Shown here in pieces: positions 46,275-57,173 of a stretch of 64,000 nt of DNA; position 1 is the stretch's first letter, and every line of letters starts with the position of its first letter. The stretch is from NCBI GenBank assembly GCA_039707465.1, contig CM077643.1, forward strand, positions 45,884,605 through 45,948,604, written 5' to 3'. This DNA is from Rhabdophis nuchalis. Its lineage: Eukaryota; Chordata; Lepidosauria; Squamata; Natricidae. The translations under genes and the position numbers were made by a program. Below the pieces are notes generated by a model. That model had not been told where the DNA came from, searched no databases, and saw only the letters and a program-made list of their open reading frames with translations.

Positions 46275-47955
46275 GTATATGTCATTTCCTGGTTTCCTTC
46301 TGGTATCAGTGGTCTTTCTCTGTTTGAGGCAAAGTTCATCAACATATGTGCATTCAAAGGCCTTTGTGTTCATTGGCACACTCTCGGGTTGTGTCATTCT
46401 AACTAATGGGGATAGACTCTGTTTTTAAATCTATACTTTTCAATTATCTTTTAAATGTACCATAAATTAGGTATGGTTTTGTAGTAGCATAAGAAAAGCT
46501 CTATTAAATGTAGCTTCCTTGGGTAAAAAAAAAATCACAAACATTAAAATAATCTGAACATTTCTCCTCCACCTCCTCTTTCTACCAAATAAAATATCCT
46601 GAGTGAAAACGGAACAAGTGACCCACTGCCCACAGAAGGCATCCATTCCTCGATGGGGGTAATTGTCTTTCCTCAATTCTACTTGAGGGTGGTTTGGAGA
46701 GGAAGGAAATTTCCATTGCCTGAATAAACAGGAGCTTGAGGGAAGCTGCTTTAGGCACTTGGATTTGGTTTGGTTTTCTACTGATGGGCTTGAGCTAGAT
46801 CAGGTAGCATGTTAAGAGATTAAGAAGCGGGACTATGTGGCTGCATTTGTTCTCAAGGGCTTAAAGAGCTCTTGCTGCTGCCCTTGTTTGCAAGTAATGC
46901 TATGTACTGTATGTATGTAGCTAGCCTAATGTATGGACATGCAGTGTTGCCATCTGTGAAATGCTGGGCATACATTGCTATTCCTGGAATATTTGAAGAT
47001 ATCAAATATAGGGCCTCTATATTTGCATTATGTGTTGGTTTATCCTTAGGCTTTTAAAAGTAATTCCTTTAACTGTTCCTTGAGAGTGAAGAGCTGTGGA
47101 CTGCTAATAGATTATGTGGCATATTTTGTGCGCAGAGATCCAGGTTTGCAACATTCTTAGTTTTTGTTTTTTGTGTATTCATGCAGCTGTCCTGTTTAGA
47201 TGACGCACAATCCAGAGGTGAGCTTGGTTCAAGGTGTGCATAAATAGGGCTGTGTGTGTCTGTTAATCACATTCCACCCTTCAAATCTGGATCTGTTGCA
47301 CAGCTGTACCATTTGACACTATTGCCACTTGCAAAATAAACATCCACTTGATTATTTATTACCAGTTTTTAAAGAAAATAAAACAGTTGTTGCTGCCTGT
47401 GAATGAAATGTTTATACACCACTGCTAGCACATGTTTTGTTAAGGGAGGTGGATGATGGTGCTAAAAATGTGTCATTTCCCCCTCCCCTCCCCTTTTTGT
47501 CCAGCCTCAGTGTAATTCTGAACAGAGCCCCCAGTGTTCCTTGTGGAGGAGAATGGTGAGCGTTCTTCCAGTTCACATGAGAACATAAGGCTTGCAGGGT
47601 TTGAGGGCAGCTGTTGCTGGGGCCATTTGATGGTAGCTTCCTGCTGAATTTTGCAAAGCATAGAAAGCGACTCTGAAATTTGTTTTTAGGAAATCACTCC
47701 AGGGCTCCATTCCAAGACAGAGAGGTTTCTCTGTTTGAAATTGTGGTGGTAAACCCTGCTGGGAATTAGGCTATTTCCTTATATAGTCCGTGAGGAACAG
47801 TGTTGTGGTGTCTTTCATGAATGCCACCACACTGCATAAAAGAGTTTAAAGTGATCTAATCTTATGAAGTTAGGCAAGAAAGCAAAGCAGACTTAAAAAT
47901 AAATTATCGGGTGTAAGAGCACTGGGGCCTGAACGGTTGAAAGGTGGATGAATGG
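46275..47955. other. SAMD4A intron, no recognised feature
   Basis: 1.7 kb without a supported element. Confidence 0.4.
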
Positions 47956-48058
47956 GCCGTTCTCAACCTTGGCGACTTTAAGTCCTGTGGACTTCAACTC
48001 CCAGAATCTGGGAGTTGAAGTCCACAGGACTTAAAGTCGCCAAGGTTGAGAAACACTG
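47956..48058. mobile_element. Palindromic hAT MITE, CAGTGTTTCTC family, shortened
   Basis: GGCGACTTTAAGTCCTGTGG with its inverse CCACAGGACTTAAAGTCGCC and the right end GGTTGAGAAACACTG. The left terminus is eroded. Confidence 0.8.
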
Positions 48059-48206
48059 GTTTAGGTTAACATTTATAGGAAAGCATTTGAGTTCTGAGGT
48101 AACGCAGCATCATTTTTACACAACATACAGTTGTGTAAAATTGTACAGTTACATTCCCAACCATTACAGTCTATGACAACACAAGCTTCCCGTATGTATT
48201 TATAGA

Positions 48207-48597
48207 TAGGCCTTGACTTATGACTATTCATTTAGTGACTGTTTAAATTTACAATGGTGCTGAAAAAAGTGACTTACAACTGGTCCTTGCACTTGTAATG
48301 GATGCAGAGTCTACATGGTGACATGATCAGAATTTCAGTGTCTAGCAACCAGCATGTATTTATGATGCTTCCAGCATCCAAGGTCATACATTTGTGACCT
48401 ACCCAGACAACTTCCAGCAAGCAAAATCAATGGGAGAAGCTGGGTTCATTTAATGACCACCTGCTTCACTTATCGACCATAGTAATTCATTTAAGAAATG
48501 TAGCAAAAAGGATGTAAAATTAGGTGTGAATCACGTAATGGCCATCTCATTTAGTGACAGACGTTCTGGTCTCAATTGTGGTTGTGAGCCAAGGATT
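48207..48597. repeat. Interspersed repeat R1
   Basis: Starts CCTTGACTTATGAC and ends near GTGAGCCAAGGATTAGC (roughly inverted). Contains the same core blocks as 938-1290. Confidence 0.7.
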
Positions 48598-48699
48598 AGC
48601 CAGAAAGAATAAACAGCCATTCGGAATTTGTCTTATTTCTTGCTCATTGCTGAACCATTCACCAAGTATTCTATTTATTCTAAAACACACTTGCTGAAA

Positions 48700-48896
48700 T
48701 CATATGCAGTGGTACTCAAAATTAATTGCTTCCGGGAGGCGCGATGAGTACCAAACAATTTTTTCCAATAGGGAATAATATAATGAGTCACAAGGCAGTC
48801 GACAACAACAAATTCTAGCTTGTGCATTAAGTACCAAACAAATGATGAGTACGGGGACTAAATTTTCACATCGAAATGCTTCAAGTACCAAATTTG
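48700..48896. repeat. Unclassified repeat abutting R1
   Basis: Repeated GAGTACCAAAC / AAGTACCAAA motifs and AATGAGTCACAAGGC. Looks like a short palindromic repeat; class unknown. Confidence 0.4.
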
Positions 48897-49195
48897 GTGA
48901 GTGACACGATCAAAATGTGGATGTTTCGCAACTGGCACCTATTCATGATAGTTTATTGTATTGTTAATAATGACATAATTACATGAGGGTCCATGATTGC
49001 CATTTGTGACTTTCCTACCTGACTTTCAACAAGCAAAATGAGTGGGAAGACAGATACGGTTCCCAACTATGTTACCAACCACTTAACAATTGCAGTAACA
49101 TCAACAAAAAAATCATAAAATTGGGCATGACTCACTTAACTGCCTTGGTTAATAGTGGACATTCCAGTCCCAATTGTAGCTGTACATTGAGGATT
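48897..49195. repeat. Interspersed repeat R1, partial
   Basis: AAAATTGGGCATGACTCACT and CCCAATTGTAGCTGTA match the second half of R1. Confidence 0.6.
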
Positions 49196-49939
49196 TACCT
49201 ATCTATCTCTCTAAATTAGTCTTCCAACATTTCCTCACTTCAGTTTCATCCCAAGTCGCTTTTATTTTTAATTTCATTCATGATGCCAGAGGATCTTTGT
49301 TTAATCCCCTTCACCTACTTCCAAAACAATGTCTAAGTTTTGTCAACATTTCTTTGCATTTTCTCTGCCTGTTTTAAATGTTTTTTTTACTCCTTTTGAC
49401 TTTACAACATTTCCATTAAGCAATAGCTTTATTCATCCTTGTTTCTTGCAATAGCCATTCCATTACATGCATTTTTCTTCATCGATACCTTTTTTCATTT
49501 TATGTTCCATCCCTTTTTATTCTTCCCATTAGAATAGCTCCACACCCTTTTGTGGCATTCTCAATACTATTTTCATTCTCCTCTGGGCAGCTTCCACATC
49601 CTTTTTCCTTAGATGCTGCTTGAAGAACTACATCTCTTATACAAGCCAAGAGCGTACTTTGGAGTTCTAAAGAATAATACAACTTTTTTTTTCTACATCA
49701 GATTGCAAGTGGTTGCATTATTTACAGATTGGATATAAGAATGCATCTAGATGCTAATGCATTAATGAGTGATCATTACCATTTGGAAATGATAGGTTGG
49801 TTGATCATTGTGACTGATTTGGCAGCATTGAGGTATATGGAAGCAATTTTTCAGTGCCTTATATGCTTTACAAGAACAACCAAGGCAACCAAAGCAGAAA
49901 TTAGACCAGCATTTTCCAACTTTGGTGACGTTTAAGACA
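49196..49939. other. SAMD4A intron, no recognised feature
   Basis: AT-rich. A short MITE-like end occurs near 49908 (CAGCATTTTCCAACTTTGG) without a partner. Confidence 0.4.
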
Positions 49940-50080
49940 TCATGCTAAAAACCAGGAGATTGTGAGTTCTAGTCTTGCTTTAGGCATAAAAGGTAGCTGG
50001 GGGACTTCCAGACGGTTACTCTCTCTCAGCCCAACTCACCTAACAGGTTGTGGGGAAAATAGGAGGAGGATTTTCAGGTG
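49940..50080 (+). mobile_element. tRNA-derived SINE (family S2)
   Basis: AAAAACCAGGAGATTGTGAG, TTCTAGTCTTGCTTTAGGCA, then GGTTACTCTCTCTCAGCCCA. Same body as 30570. Confidence 0.65.
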
Positions 50081-50169
50081 TATTTGTTGCTTTGGGTTAT
50101 TGTCCTCTGGTCATCAGGTGAATGTCACCAAACCCAAAATTTCCATTTCTAAGCAAGGTAGTTTGTTAA

Positions 50170-50450
50170 GTAGGTTTTCCTCCATTTTATGACCTTTCCT
50201 GCCACTGGTATTAAGTGAATCACTCTAGTCGTTAAGTTAGTAACATGGTTGTTAAGTGAATCTGGCTTCCCCATTGAATTTTCATGTCAAAGGATCGCAA
50301 AAGGTGATCACATGAACCTGGGACATTAGAAGCATCATAAATGTGAGTCAAGTGCATGCATCTAATTTTTGATCACCTGACCATGGGGACGCTGCAATAG
50401 TCATAAGTGTGAAAAACAGTCATAAGTCACTTTTTTCAGTGCCGTTTGTT
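50170..50450. repeat. Interspersed repeat R1 (inverted copy)
   Basis: Reads R1 in reverse: CTTCCCCATTGAATTTTCAT, TGATCACCTGACCATGGGGA, CATAAGTCACTTTTTTCAGT. Confidence 0.65.
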
Positions 50451-50754
50451 AGGAGATATCTCTGGTGGGAGACAGCAAAGTTGTGCAGCAGAGTATGCAG
50501 CTAGAGAAAACTAGTGTTTTCTAGTGTACACACCATTAGTTGACCAGACACTGTTTAGAAAAATAGAATAGCTTTTACTGGAGTTGTAAAAACTAAAAAA
50601 AACTAAACTAAACTACTGCTCAACAAACAGTGATGTTAAAGGGAGTCAAAAAACAGTCTTATCAAATATCAAATTGCTTACAGTCAGCAAACACAATCTT
50701 CCTTCTTCAGTAATTCACAGTACACAAACAAACAGTAAATCAGCAAAACCCGGC

Positions 50755-50795
50755 AGAGAGAGAGAGAATGAGAGAGGGAGGGAGGGGGAGGGAGG

Positions 50796-50872
<77 letters not shown>
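50755..50872 (+). repeat. (GA)n polypurine tract
   Basis: An imperfect GAGAG/GGGAGG stretch, then about 37 pure GA units. A 118-base homopurine strand apart from one T. Confidence 0.97.
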
Positions 50873-50873
<1 letters not shown>

Positions 50874-51229
50874 ATGCATGAGTTCTGCTGGCTTCCTCTT
50901 ATAGTTGAAGATAATTGCACTTCCTAATTGCACTCTTAACATTCCAACATCCTTAAAGCCACAATGACCATTTGTCATCATGGTATTATATATTGCCTAC
51001 CCAACTCTAGGAGTCTGCTCCTAACACCGTTGTCACTTTGAACGCTCACTAAATGAATGGTTAGAAGTCTGGGATTATATTCTATATGGGTTCCTCTACA
51101 GTCCTTTGGGAAAGACTCTGGAAAAAATACAGGCTAAGTGTGACTGCCCAGGATTGTGTTGATCATAATTCTGTGAAGGCATAAAGGTTTTATACCAATT
51201 TCATTGTAACGTTAGTACAATGACAATAA

Positions 51230-51230
51230 A

Positions 51231-51287
<57 letters not shown>
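51230..51287. repeat. (GAT)n microsatellite
   Basis: About 19 GAT units following AATAAA. Confidence 0.96.
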
Positions 51288-51288
<1 letters not shown>

Positions 51289-52002
51289 ATTATTTAGCCA
51301 TCTATTTTTCATACCCAAAATCTTTAGGTTTTGTCTTTGGCAACTCTCATTAAGGCAAAGTTGACAGGGTAACTGGGTTATATAAGAATTTTTAAGGGGG
51401 TGAGAAGTCCAGTGGGCAGGGCAACAATAATATTAATCTAATGATGGCCAGCTTTTTCTGGGTTTTCTTCTGTTTAGGGTAGAGCTGGGAGGTATTTGCT
51501 TTTTTAAAATGTTAATTGTATTTAAGAATCTATTTCATAAATTTGGTTCACTTCTCATCTGAAAATAGCAAGTATACCATCATCTGTTTTTAGCTGTTTT
51601 GTGATTAGAGGGCTCTGATAACTGGAGAAAGTCTTAGGACCATATGTGACCCTGTGACTTACTGCCATCCTTCCCCGCACCTCCCCAATTTTTTTGGGGA
51701 AGGCTGTGTTTCTCTTCCTGCAGCCAGCCTTTAATGCTATTACCATTTGTAATATACTATATAGTAGAATGAACAAACTTCTCATGTTTCAGTGCAGTAA
51801 GGATGGTTAGAAACAATCATGTATTCATGTATTTCTCCCACATCCAAACACTTATTACAACTTGCCACATCTCTTTCGTACAAAGATTTGGGAGGGTTTG
51901 TGGGTTTTTTTTGCAAAGAGGGCAAAGCTTTTCTCTCTCCTGTTTTTTGTTCCTTGTGGTTTGCTTCCAGGTGCAGAATCTTTAGGCATTTCTTCTGGTT
52001 GT
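51288..52002. other. SAMD4A intron, no recognised feature
   Basis: Nothing supported. Confidence 0.4.
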
Positions 52003-52465
52003 ACAGGACCTAGTTATTTGCGGGATCGTATCCTGCCCCATACATCCCTTCGGCCGATTCACTCCCACAGAGAGGGACTTCTCCGAGTGCCGTCCACTAG
52101 GCAATGCCAGCGGGCGACGCCCAGGGGAAGGGCCTTCTCTGTGATGGGCCCGACCCTTTGGAACGACCTACCCCCCGATATTAGAACTACTACGGACCTC
52201 CGCTCCTTCCGCCAAAAAAGTAAAGACCTATCTGTTCCATCAGGCCGGTTTGGCCTAATTTATGCTCCTCGCCCCAGTCTGTAGTTTAAATTATTTAATC
52301 TGGTTTTAATGGGATACAGTTTTAATGTTTTTATAAATTTTAGTACAGGGTTATTATTTAATTCGGTTTTAATTATGTATGTATTGTTATGGTTTTAGAT
52401 GTTTTTAATTTTCCTGTACACCGCCCCGAGTCCCTTCGGGGAGAGGAGGCAGTTTAGAAATTTAA

Positions 52466-52498
<33 letters not shown>

Positions 52499-52535
52499 GT
52501 TGTTATTATTATGATGATGATGATGATGATGATGT
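52003..52535 (+). mobile_element. CR1/L2-like LINE 3' fragment with (ATT)n/(ATG)n tail
   Basis: Frame: LRDRILPHTSLRPI, GLLRVPSTRQCQRATPRG, GPTLWNDLPPDIRT. 3' UTR with CACCGCCCCGAGTCCCTTCG. The end runs into TTA units (52466-52512) and then ATG units. Strong 5' truncation. Confidence 0.85.
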
Positions 52536-53189
52536 TGGTGTAGAAGAAGAGATGCTCTACAGAGGATGAAATCTCACCAGGATTGAATTGAGTGACACTG
52601 TGGATTTCTCAACCAAGTAAAAATAATACTCAGCTGTTTCTAGGCCTTCCTCCCCTTTCCTGCCAGCTTTGCACCCACCTGTTGCCTCTTGTCGTAGCTT
52701 TATCTTGCTGAAAGTTGAATTCAGTCTTTTAAATACCGAAATGGACCTAATTATACAGTTTGAAGAAAGCGACCTTGTCCTTGATTTGCGGGAACCCTCA
52801 AAGCTTCAATCTTAAATATACATAACGGCATGATGCTTCAGCAGCTGGTGAAGCAGGATCCACAAAAGACCTCTGCCCCAAAGAGCTTACAGGGAAACTT
52901 CCAGCTATAGCAGAATGAAAGGAAGGAACAGGAGGTGTGCTGAGAGATAAATATAGGCAAGTGCGATTCCGTGGTTTTGGCTTTCATTTTAACTGAATGT
53001 GCAGATGGAGAGTTTAAGTGAAAGTCAGGAGGGGAGTGCGAGGTTTAAAGGGGAATGATTATTTATTTTCTGGATTTATTTATTAGATTTTTATCCCATC
53101 TTTATTACATTATGAGTCACCCAAGGCAGCAAACATATCAAATACTCATTCCTCCTCCTCTTTTTCCCTCACAAAACCCCCATGTGGTA
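52536..53189. other. SAMD4A intron, no recognised feature
   Basis: Nothing supported. Confidence 0.4.
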
Positions 53190-53500
53190 CGTTGGCCTGA
53201 CAGAGAGTGACTGGCCCAAAGTCACCCAGCTAACTTTCATTCCTAAAACGGGACTAGAGTTCAGAGCAGGGGTGGGCAAACTTTGCAACTTTAAGTCTGA
53301 AGGACTTCAGCTTTGCTGGCTGGAGAATTCTGGGAGCTGAAGTCCTTAAAGTTGCAAAGTTTGCCCAGCCCTGGTTCAGAGTCTCCTGGTGATTGGCCCC
53401 AAATCACCCAGCTGGCTTTTCATGCCTAAAACAGGAGTAGAACTGACAGTCTCCTGGGTTTTAGGCCAGCATCCAGCTTCTAACAAGCAAAGCCAATGGG
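53190..53500 (-). mobile_element. tRNA-derived SINE (family S2) split by a MITE
   Basis: AGTGACTGGCCCAAAGTCAC and then GTCTCCTGG..TTTTAGGCC are the reverse of the 30570 SINE. Interrupted at 53267-53373. Confidence 0.65.
53267..53373. mobile_element. Palindromic hAT MITE (107 bp)
   Basis: Ends CAGGGGTGGGCAAAC and GTTTGCCCAGCCCTG. Exact duplication GTTCAGAG (53259-53266, 53374-53381), which lies within the SINE. Confidence 0.92.
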
Positions 53501-53850
53501 GGAAGCTTGATTTGTTTAATGTCTGCAATGGTTCCCTTAAGAACTGCAGTGATTTACTTAATAAATCTAGCTGGCTCAGTAGCCCGGATAGGTGGCTCAG
53601 TGGCTAAGATGCTGAGCTTGTCAATCAGAAAGGTTGGCAGTTTGGCAGTTCGAATCCCTAGCATAGGTCTCCTGTATGAGGAGGGGGTTGGACAAGATGA
53701 CCTCCAAGGTCCCTTCCACCTCTGTTACTGTTAAATACTGTTAAAATGGTTAAAAAAAAATCAAATGCAACTCATTTAACAACCAGTTTTCTTAGAAACA
53801 GAAATTCTGGTCTCAATTGTGATCATAGGTTGAGCACTGGCTGTAGACAG
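53480..53850. repeat. Interspersed repeat R1 split by a SINE
   Basis: 53480-53580 and 53745-53850 are consecutive parts of R1 (AAGCCAATGGGGGAAGCTTG; TTCTGGTCTCAATTGTGATC), separated by the SINE at 53583-53740. Confidence 0.6.
53583..53740 (+). mobile_element. Chimeric SINE: Sauria-like tRNA head with CR1 tail
   Basis: The head has box A GTGGCTCAGTGGCTAAG and box B AGTTCGAATCC as in the Sauria SINE, but continues directly into GGTCTCCTGTATGAGGAGGG and the CR1 terminus TTGGACAAGATGACCTCCAA. It lacks the BovB-type tail. This would place its mobilisation with CR1. Confidence 0.75.
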
Positions 53851-54379
53851 ATTTTCATTTTAGGCATTTCAATTGCTGCAAAATGTCCACATCAAAGAAG
53901 GAATTTTCTAGCATTCTCATGACTGTCTAAATCTAAACATTGGGGAATGGTGGGGGGGGGGGAATTGTGATTCATCATTTTCGTTAGGTTTTGTTTCCAC
54001 AAATCATGGCAGGAAGCCCTTCCATATTATTATTGTGAAGGTGTTTTTTTCAGGAAAGAGTTGTATTGAGATATGACAGTAGTTCCCACATGCGAACATG
54101 AAAAGAGCATCTAAACCTGTGTTTTCCACACTGCTCATCAGGATGCCTCACCAAAAACCCACAACTTGGACAAGTTGCCCTTTCCGTTTGTTATTCTGCA
54201 GAATGGATATTCATACACATGAAGGGGAAATGTAGCCAGCACGAATAACTATTACTGTTCATTGAATCTCTGCGTCACCAGCTCCATGAGGTGTCGTATC
54301 AGCCCTTGCTTCTCCCCTTGCCCTGGGAGTCTGCGGATTCACAACAGTGGATCAGTGGCTGAAACTGTCAAATACAGTC
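53851..54379. other. SAMD4A intron, no recognised feature
   Basis: Nothing supported. Confidence 0.4.
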
Positions 54380-54848
54380 CAGTGAAATATATTTATTTTA
54401 TTTTAATTAAATTTATACCCCGCCCTTCTCCGGAGAGGACTCAGGGCGGCGCACAGGAATTTAAAAAACATACAAAATGACAAAATACAAAATTTAAAAG
54501 ACATATTAAATTCCCATCCTATGCTAAAATCCAATTAAAACCCCCAAATTAAAACTGTCTAAAATAGTCCCAGCGGAAGGTTACGCTAGGCCAGCTTGGT
54601 GAAAGAGATGTGTCTTTAGACACTGGCGGAAGAGGCGGAGGTCCGAGATTTATTTATTTATTTTATTTTTATTTTATTCAATTTATATCCCGCCCTTCTC
54701 CAAAAGGACCCAGGGCGGCGAGATGGTGCGAAGTTCAGGGGGTAGGTCGTTCCAAAGGGCGGGGCCCGCCACAGAAAAGACCCTTCCCCTAGGTGTCGCC
54801 AGTCGGCATTGCCCGGCCGATGGCACCCTGAGAAGGCCCCCTCTATAT
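54380..54848 (-). mobile_element. CR1/L2-like LINE 3' fragment containing a second copy's 3' tip
   Basis: The minus strand shows the 3' UTR end (CCCTGAGTCCTCTCCGGAGA) with an AAATTTAATTAAAATAAAATA tail at low coordinates, and ORF-derived blocks from 54720 on. Interrupted at 54650-54718. Confidence 0.82.
54650..54718 (-). mobile_element. Very short LINE 3'-end insertion inside another LINE
   Basis: About 69 bp: an AAATA-type tail plus only the last 40 or so bases of the same LINE family (CTGGGTCCTTTTGGAGAAGG). CGAGAT is present on both sides (54644-54649, 54719-54724), consistent with a target duplication. Confidence 0.75.
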
Positions 54849-55006
54849 TATTCCTTATATAAAAGGAATAATACAATAACAGCCTGAGTACTAACATTAA
54901 ATAACCTGACAATAGTGAACAAGTCTCAAGTGCAGTAAATGATTGTGAACCCATATGTGCTTTTCAAAACATAGCTCAGCCTGGCACCTTAAACTGCAGG
55001 AAAACG

Positions 55007-55043
55007 TGAATAGAATAGAATAGAATAGAATAGAATAGAATAG
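55007..55043. repeat. (GAATA)n microsatellite at a CR1 3' tip
   Basis: Seven pentanucleotide units; in CR1 orientation TATTC. The same pentamer is known to be seeded by CR1 in snakes. Confidence 0.93.
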
Positions 55044-55466
55044 ATCTTGGAGGTCTTCTAGTCCAACCCCCTGCTTAGGCAGGAAACCCTACACCACTTC
55101 AGGCAAACGGTTCTCCAATCTCTTCTTAAAAAGTTCCAGTGTTGGGGTGTTGCAGAAAAAAAAGAGTACGAGACTTGGACTTCTCAAAATCAGGAAAAGT
55201 TTATTATGGCTGCCATAGTTCAGAAAGCTAGTCAAGGCTAGCATCCAAGAATTCTGAACCCCTTCCAAAAGGGAATACAGAGTTTTATATTTCACTACAA
55301 GCAACTTTCATCATGGCTAGTTTCTGATTGGTTACATGATTAAAAAAAAAAGAAAACCATAAACATATCCTGTTTTTGCTAAGATGAACTTCCAGCCGTT
55401 GTGGTTATGCCCCCTGTCTGCCTTGCCATCTAACTCGGCCTATTTACAAACAAGTGTTTGCGGTTC

Positions 55467-55803
55467 TGTTGTGTCCTCGACCTGCGACCGGTCTCGAGTT
55501 ACGACCGGCCGCAGGTCTTCCAGGCTGCCTCTGGAAAGCCATGGAGACAGGCTGTAGCAGGCCGGCTAACCGACAGACGCGCCTGATTGGCTGAGGCATG
55601 CCTGGCCGGAAGCCGGCTCTTGCCGCAGCCTGATTGGCTCCCCGTTTGACAGCTCCATATATAAAGAGCTGTCAAACGCGGGAGCCCCTGTCTACCACAC
55701 CTTTTCTTTTACTGAACCAAATCTTCTCCTGTCTTGCCTACCTAATAAAGCTGCCTTATTGAGCAAACCTGATGTGGACCCTCTCTTTGACGAAGATACA
55801 ACA
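55467..55803 (+). repeat. 5' LTR of the Gypsy-like element
   Basis: 337 bp. A TATA box (CATATATAAA, 55656-55665) sits exactly between inverted 12-mers GTTTGACAGCTC (55644-55655) and GAGCTGTCAAAC (55666-55677). A second hairpin lies at 55479-55517. AATAAA at 55744-55749. Confidence 0.93.
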
Positions 55804-55863
55804 CTGGCGACGAAGGTGGGATCAGGCAGAGCTCATTTTTGAAGCGGCATTCAAAAATTCCTT

Positions 55864-56360
55864 ATGAAATTTTTACAGCCTTCTCTTTTGTTGCGGTACG
55901 ATCACACGGGATCGTTTCCTCCGCTCGACCCCGTCGACGCGGCCACGGAAACCTGGGCCTCATCCACAGGCCACCACGAGTGCTTCCTGCTGGCCATCGA
56001 CGACCAGGCCAGGAAACTCGACTACCCCGTGGGCTGCGGCGGCCGAGACCTCAAAACCGCGCGCGCCGTAGCTGCCCCGGCAGAGGTCGACGACTTGCCG
56101 CGGGACGCCCAGGGGGAACGACGACGAGCACACTACGCTCCTACACCGACGGGACGCCAAGTCCTCGGCCCACAACCGTGACCTGGAACTGCAGCCGCCT
56201 CCCCGCGCTCGCCTCGGGCGCTCGTGCTGTGGGGAAAACTTCCCTGGGGGCGACTGCCCGTTCAAGACCCATCTGCCGCCACTGCGGCCAAAAGGGCCAC
56301 CGGCATCAGCACCAGCCACCTGGAGGCTCTGCGGCGGGATTCCGGACGACCGGCAATCCC
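55864..56360 (+). pseudogene. Gag remnant of the Gypsy-like element
   Basis: The frame starting at 55864 reads capsid-like text (FPPLDPVDAATETW, ECFLLAIDDQARKLDY, DLPRDAQGE), as in Ty3/Gypsy Gag. Further on, zinc-knuckle pieces occur in different frames: CCGENFPGGDCPFK (about 56226) and CRHCGQKGHRH (about 56275). Frame changes and deletions make it non-functional. It would have encoded the particle protein; no catalytic domain is present. Confidence 0.65.
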
Positions 56361-56832
56361 ATCCCCTACACCAACGAAAAACCCGAGAAGCCAGGCCCGC
56401 CGCCTGCACCAGCAGCAACAGCCGTCCGGCTGCCACGCCGGGTCAACAACCCCGCCCAACCGGGCCGGTCTACCCATCTGACTCCGAGAGCCTGCAAGAT
56501 CTGCAAAAGGCCTTCACCATTCAGGCCTCCCTGCTACTCACGCCGCCTACCGGCAACCATCATCGGCCTGGCTCAAGCCGACCAGACGACCAGGCCTCCA
56601 CATCTATCGCCACGCCCCCTCGCCCGACTCACCAGTCCTGATGACTCCGCCTTCGGGTAGGCCCCTCCGATGACGCCGCCCGGAGTTACACCCCTGGCTG
56701 GGAGGAGCTACCACGGGCACGTCCTCCTCCTCAGCTGCCGTTGAGACTCTGGACGATCAGAACGGACTGCGCATGCTCCACTCACCTGATGGACAGTTCT
56801 TCGCGCATGCGCAGACCGAGGGGGGAAAGAGG

Positions 56833-57173
56833 TGTTGTGTCCTCGACCTGCGACCGGTCTCGAGTTACGACCGGCCGCAGGTCTTCCAGGCTGCCTCTGG
56901 GAAGCCATGGAGACAGGCTGTAGCAGGCCGGCTAACCGACAGACGCGCCTGATTGGCTGAGGCGCGCCTGGCGGGAAGCCGGCTCTTGCTGCAGCCTGAT
57001 TGGCTCCCCGTTTGACAGCTCCATATATAAAGAGCTGTCAAACGCGGGAGCCCCTGTCTACCGCACCTTTTCTTTTACTGAACCAAATCTTCTCCTGTAA
57101 GCCTTGCCTACCTAATAAAGCTGCCTTATTGAGCAAACCTGATGTGGACCCTCTCTTTGACGAAGATACAACA
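56833..57173 (+). repeat. 3' LTR of the Gypsy-like element
   Basis: 341 bp, a near copy of 55467-55803 with the same TATA-centred inverted repeat (57010-57021 and 57032-57043) and a 4-bp insertion after CTCCTGT. Confidence 0.93.

Larger units (their letters stand above)
55467..57173 (+). mobile_element. Gypsy-like LTR retrotransposon, internally deleted, with both LTRs
   Basis: Two direct LTRs (55467-55803 and 56833-57173) bounded by TGTTGT and ACAACA, and a 5-bp duplication GGTTC (55462-55466, 57174-57178). After LTR1 comes CTGGCGACGAAGG (primer-binding region). Before LTR2 is a purine tract GAGGGGGGAAAGAGG. The 1029-bp interior holds only a damaged gag and no protease, reverse transcriptase or integrase, so the copy is non-autonomous. 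The LTRs differ at about six bases and one 4-bp indel by eye, so insertion is recent. Confidence 0.93.

Noticed and set aside
55839..56660. A 273-residue open frame as a host gene
   Set aside because: It lies wholly between two LTRs and mixes gag remnants with out-of-frame sequence; only short zinc-knuckle and capsid-like pieces are meaningful.
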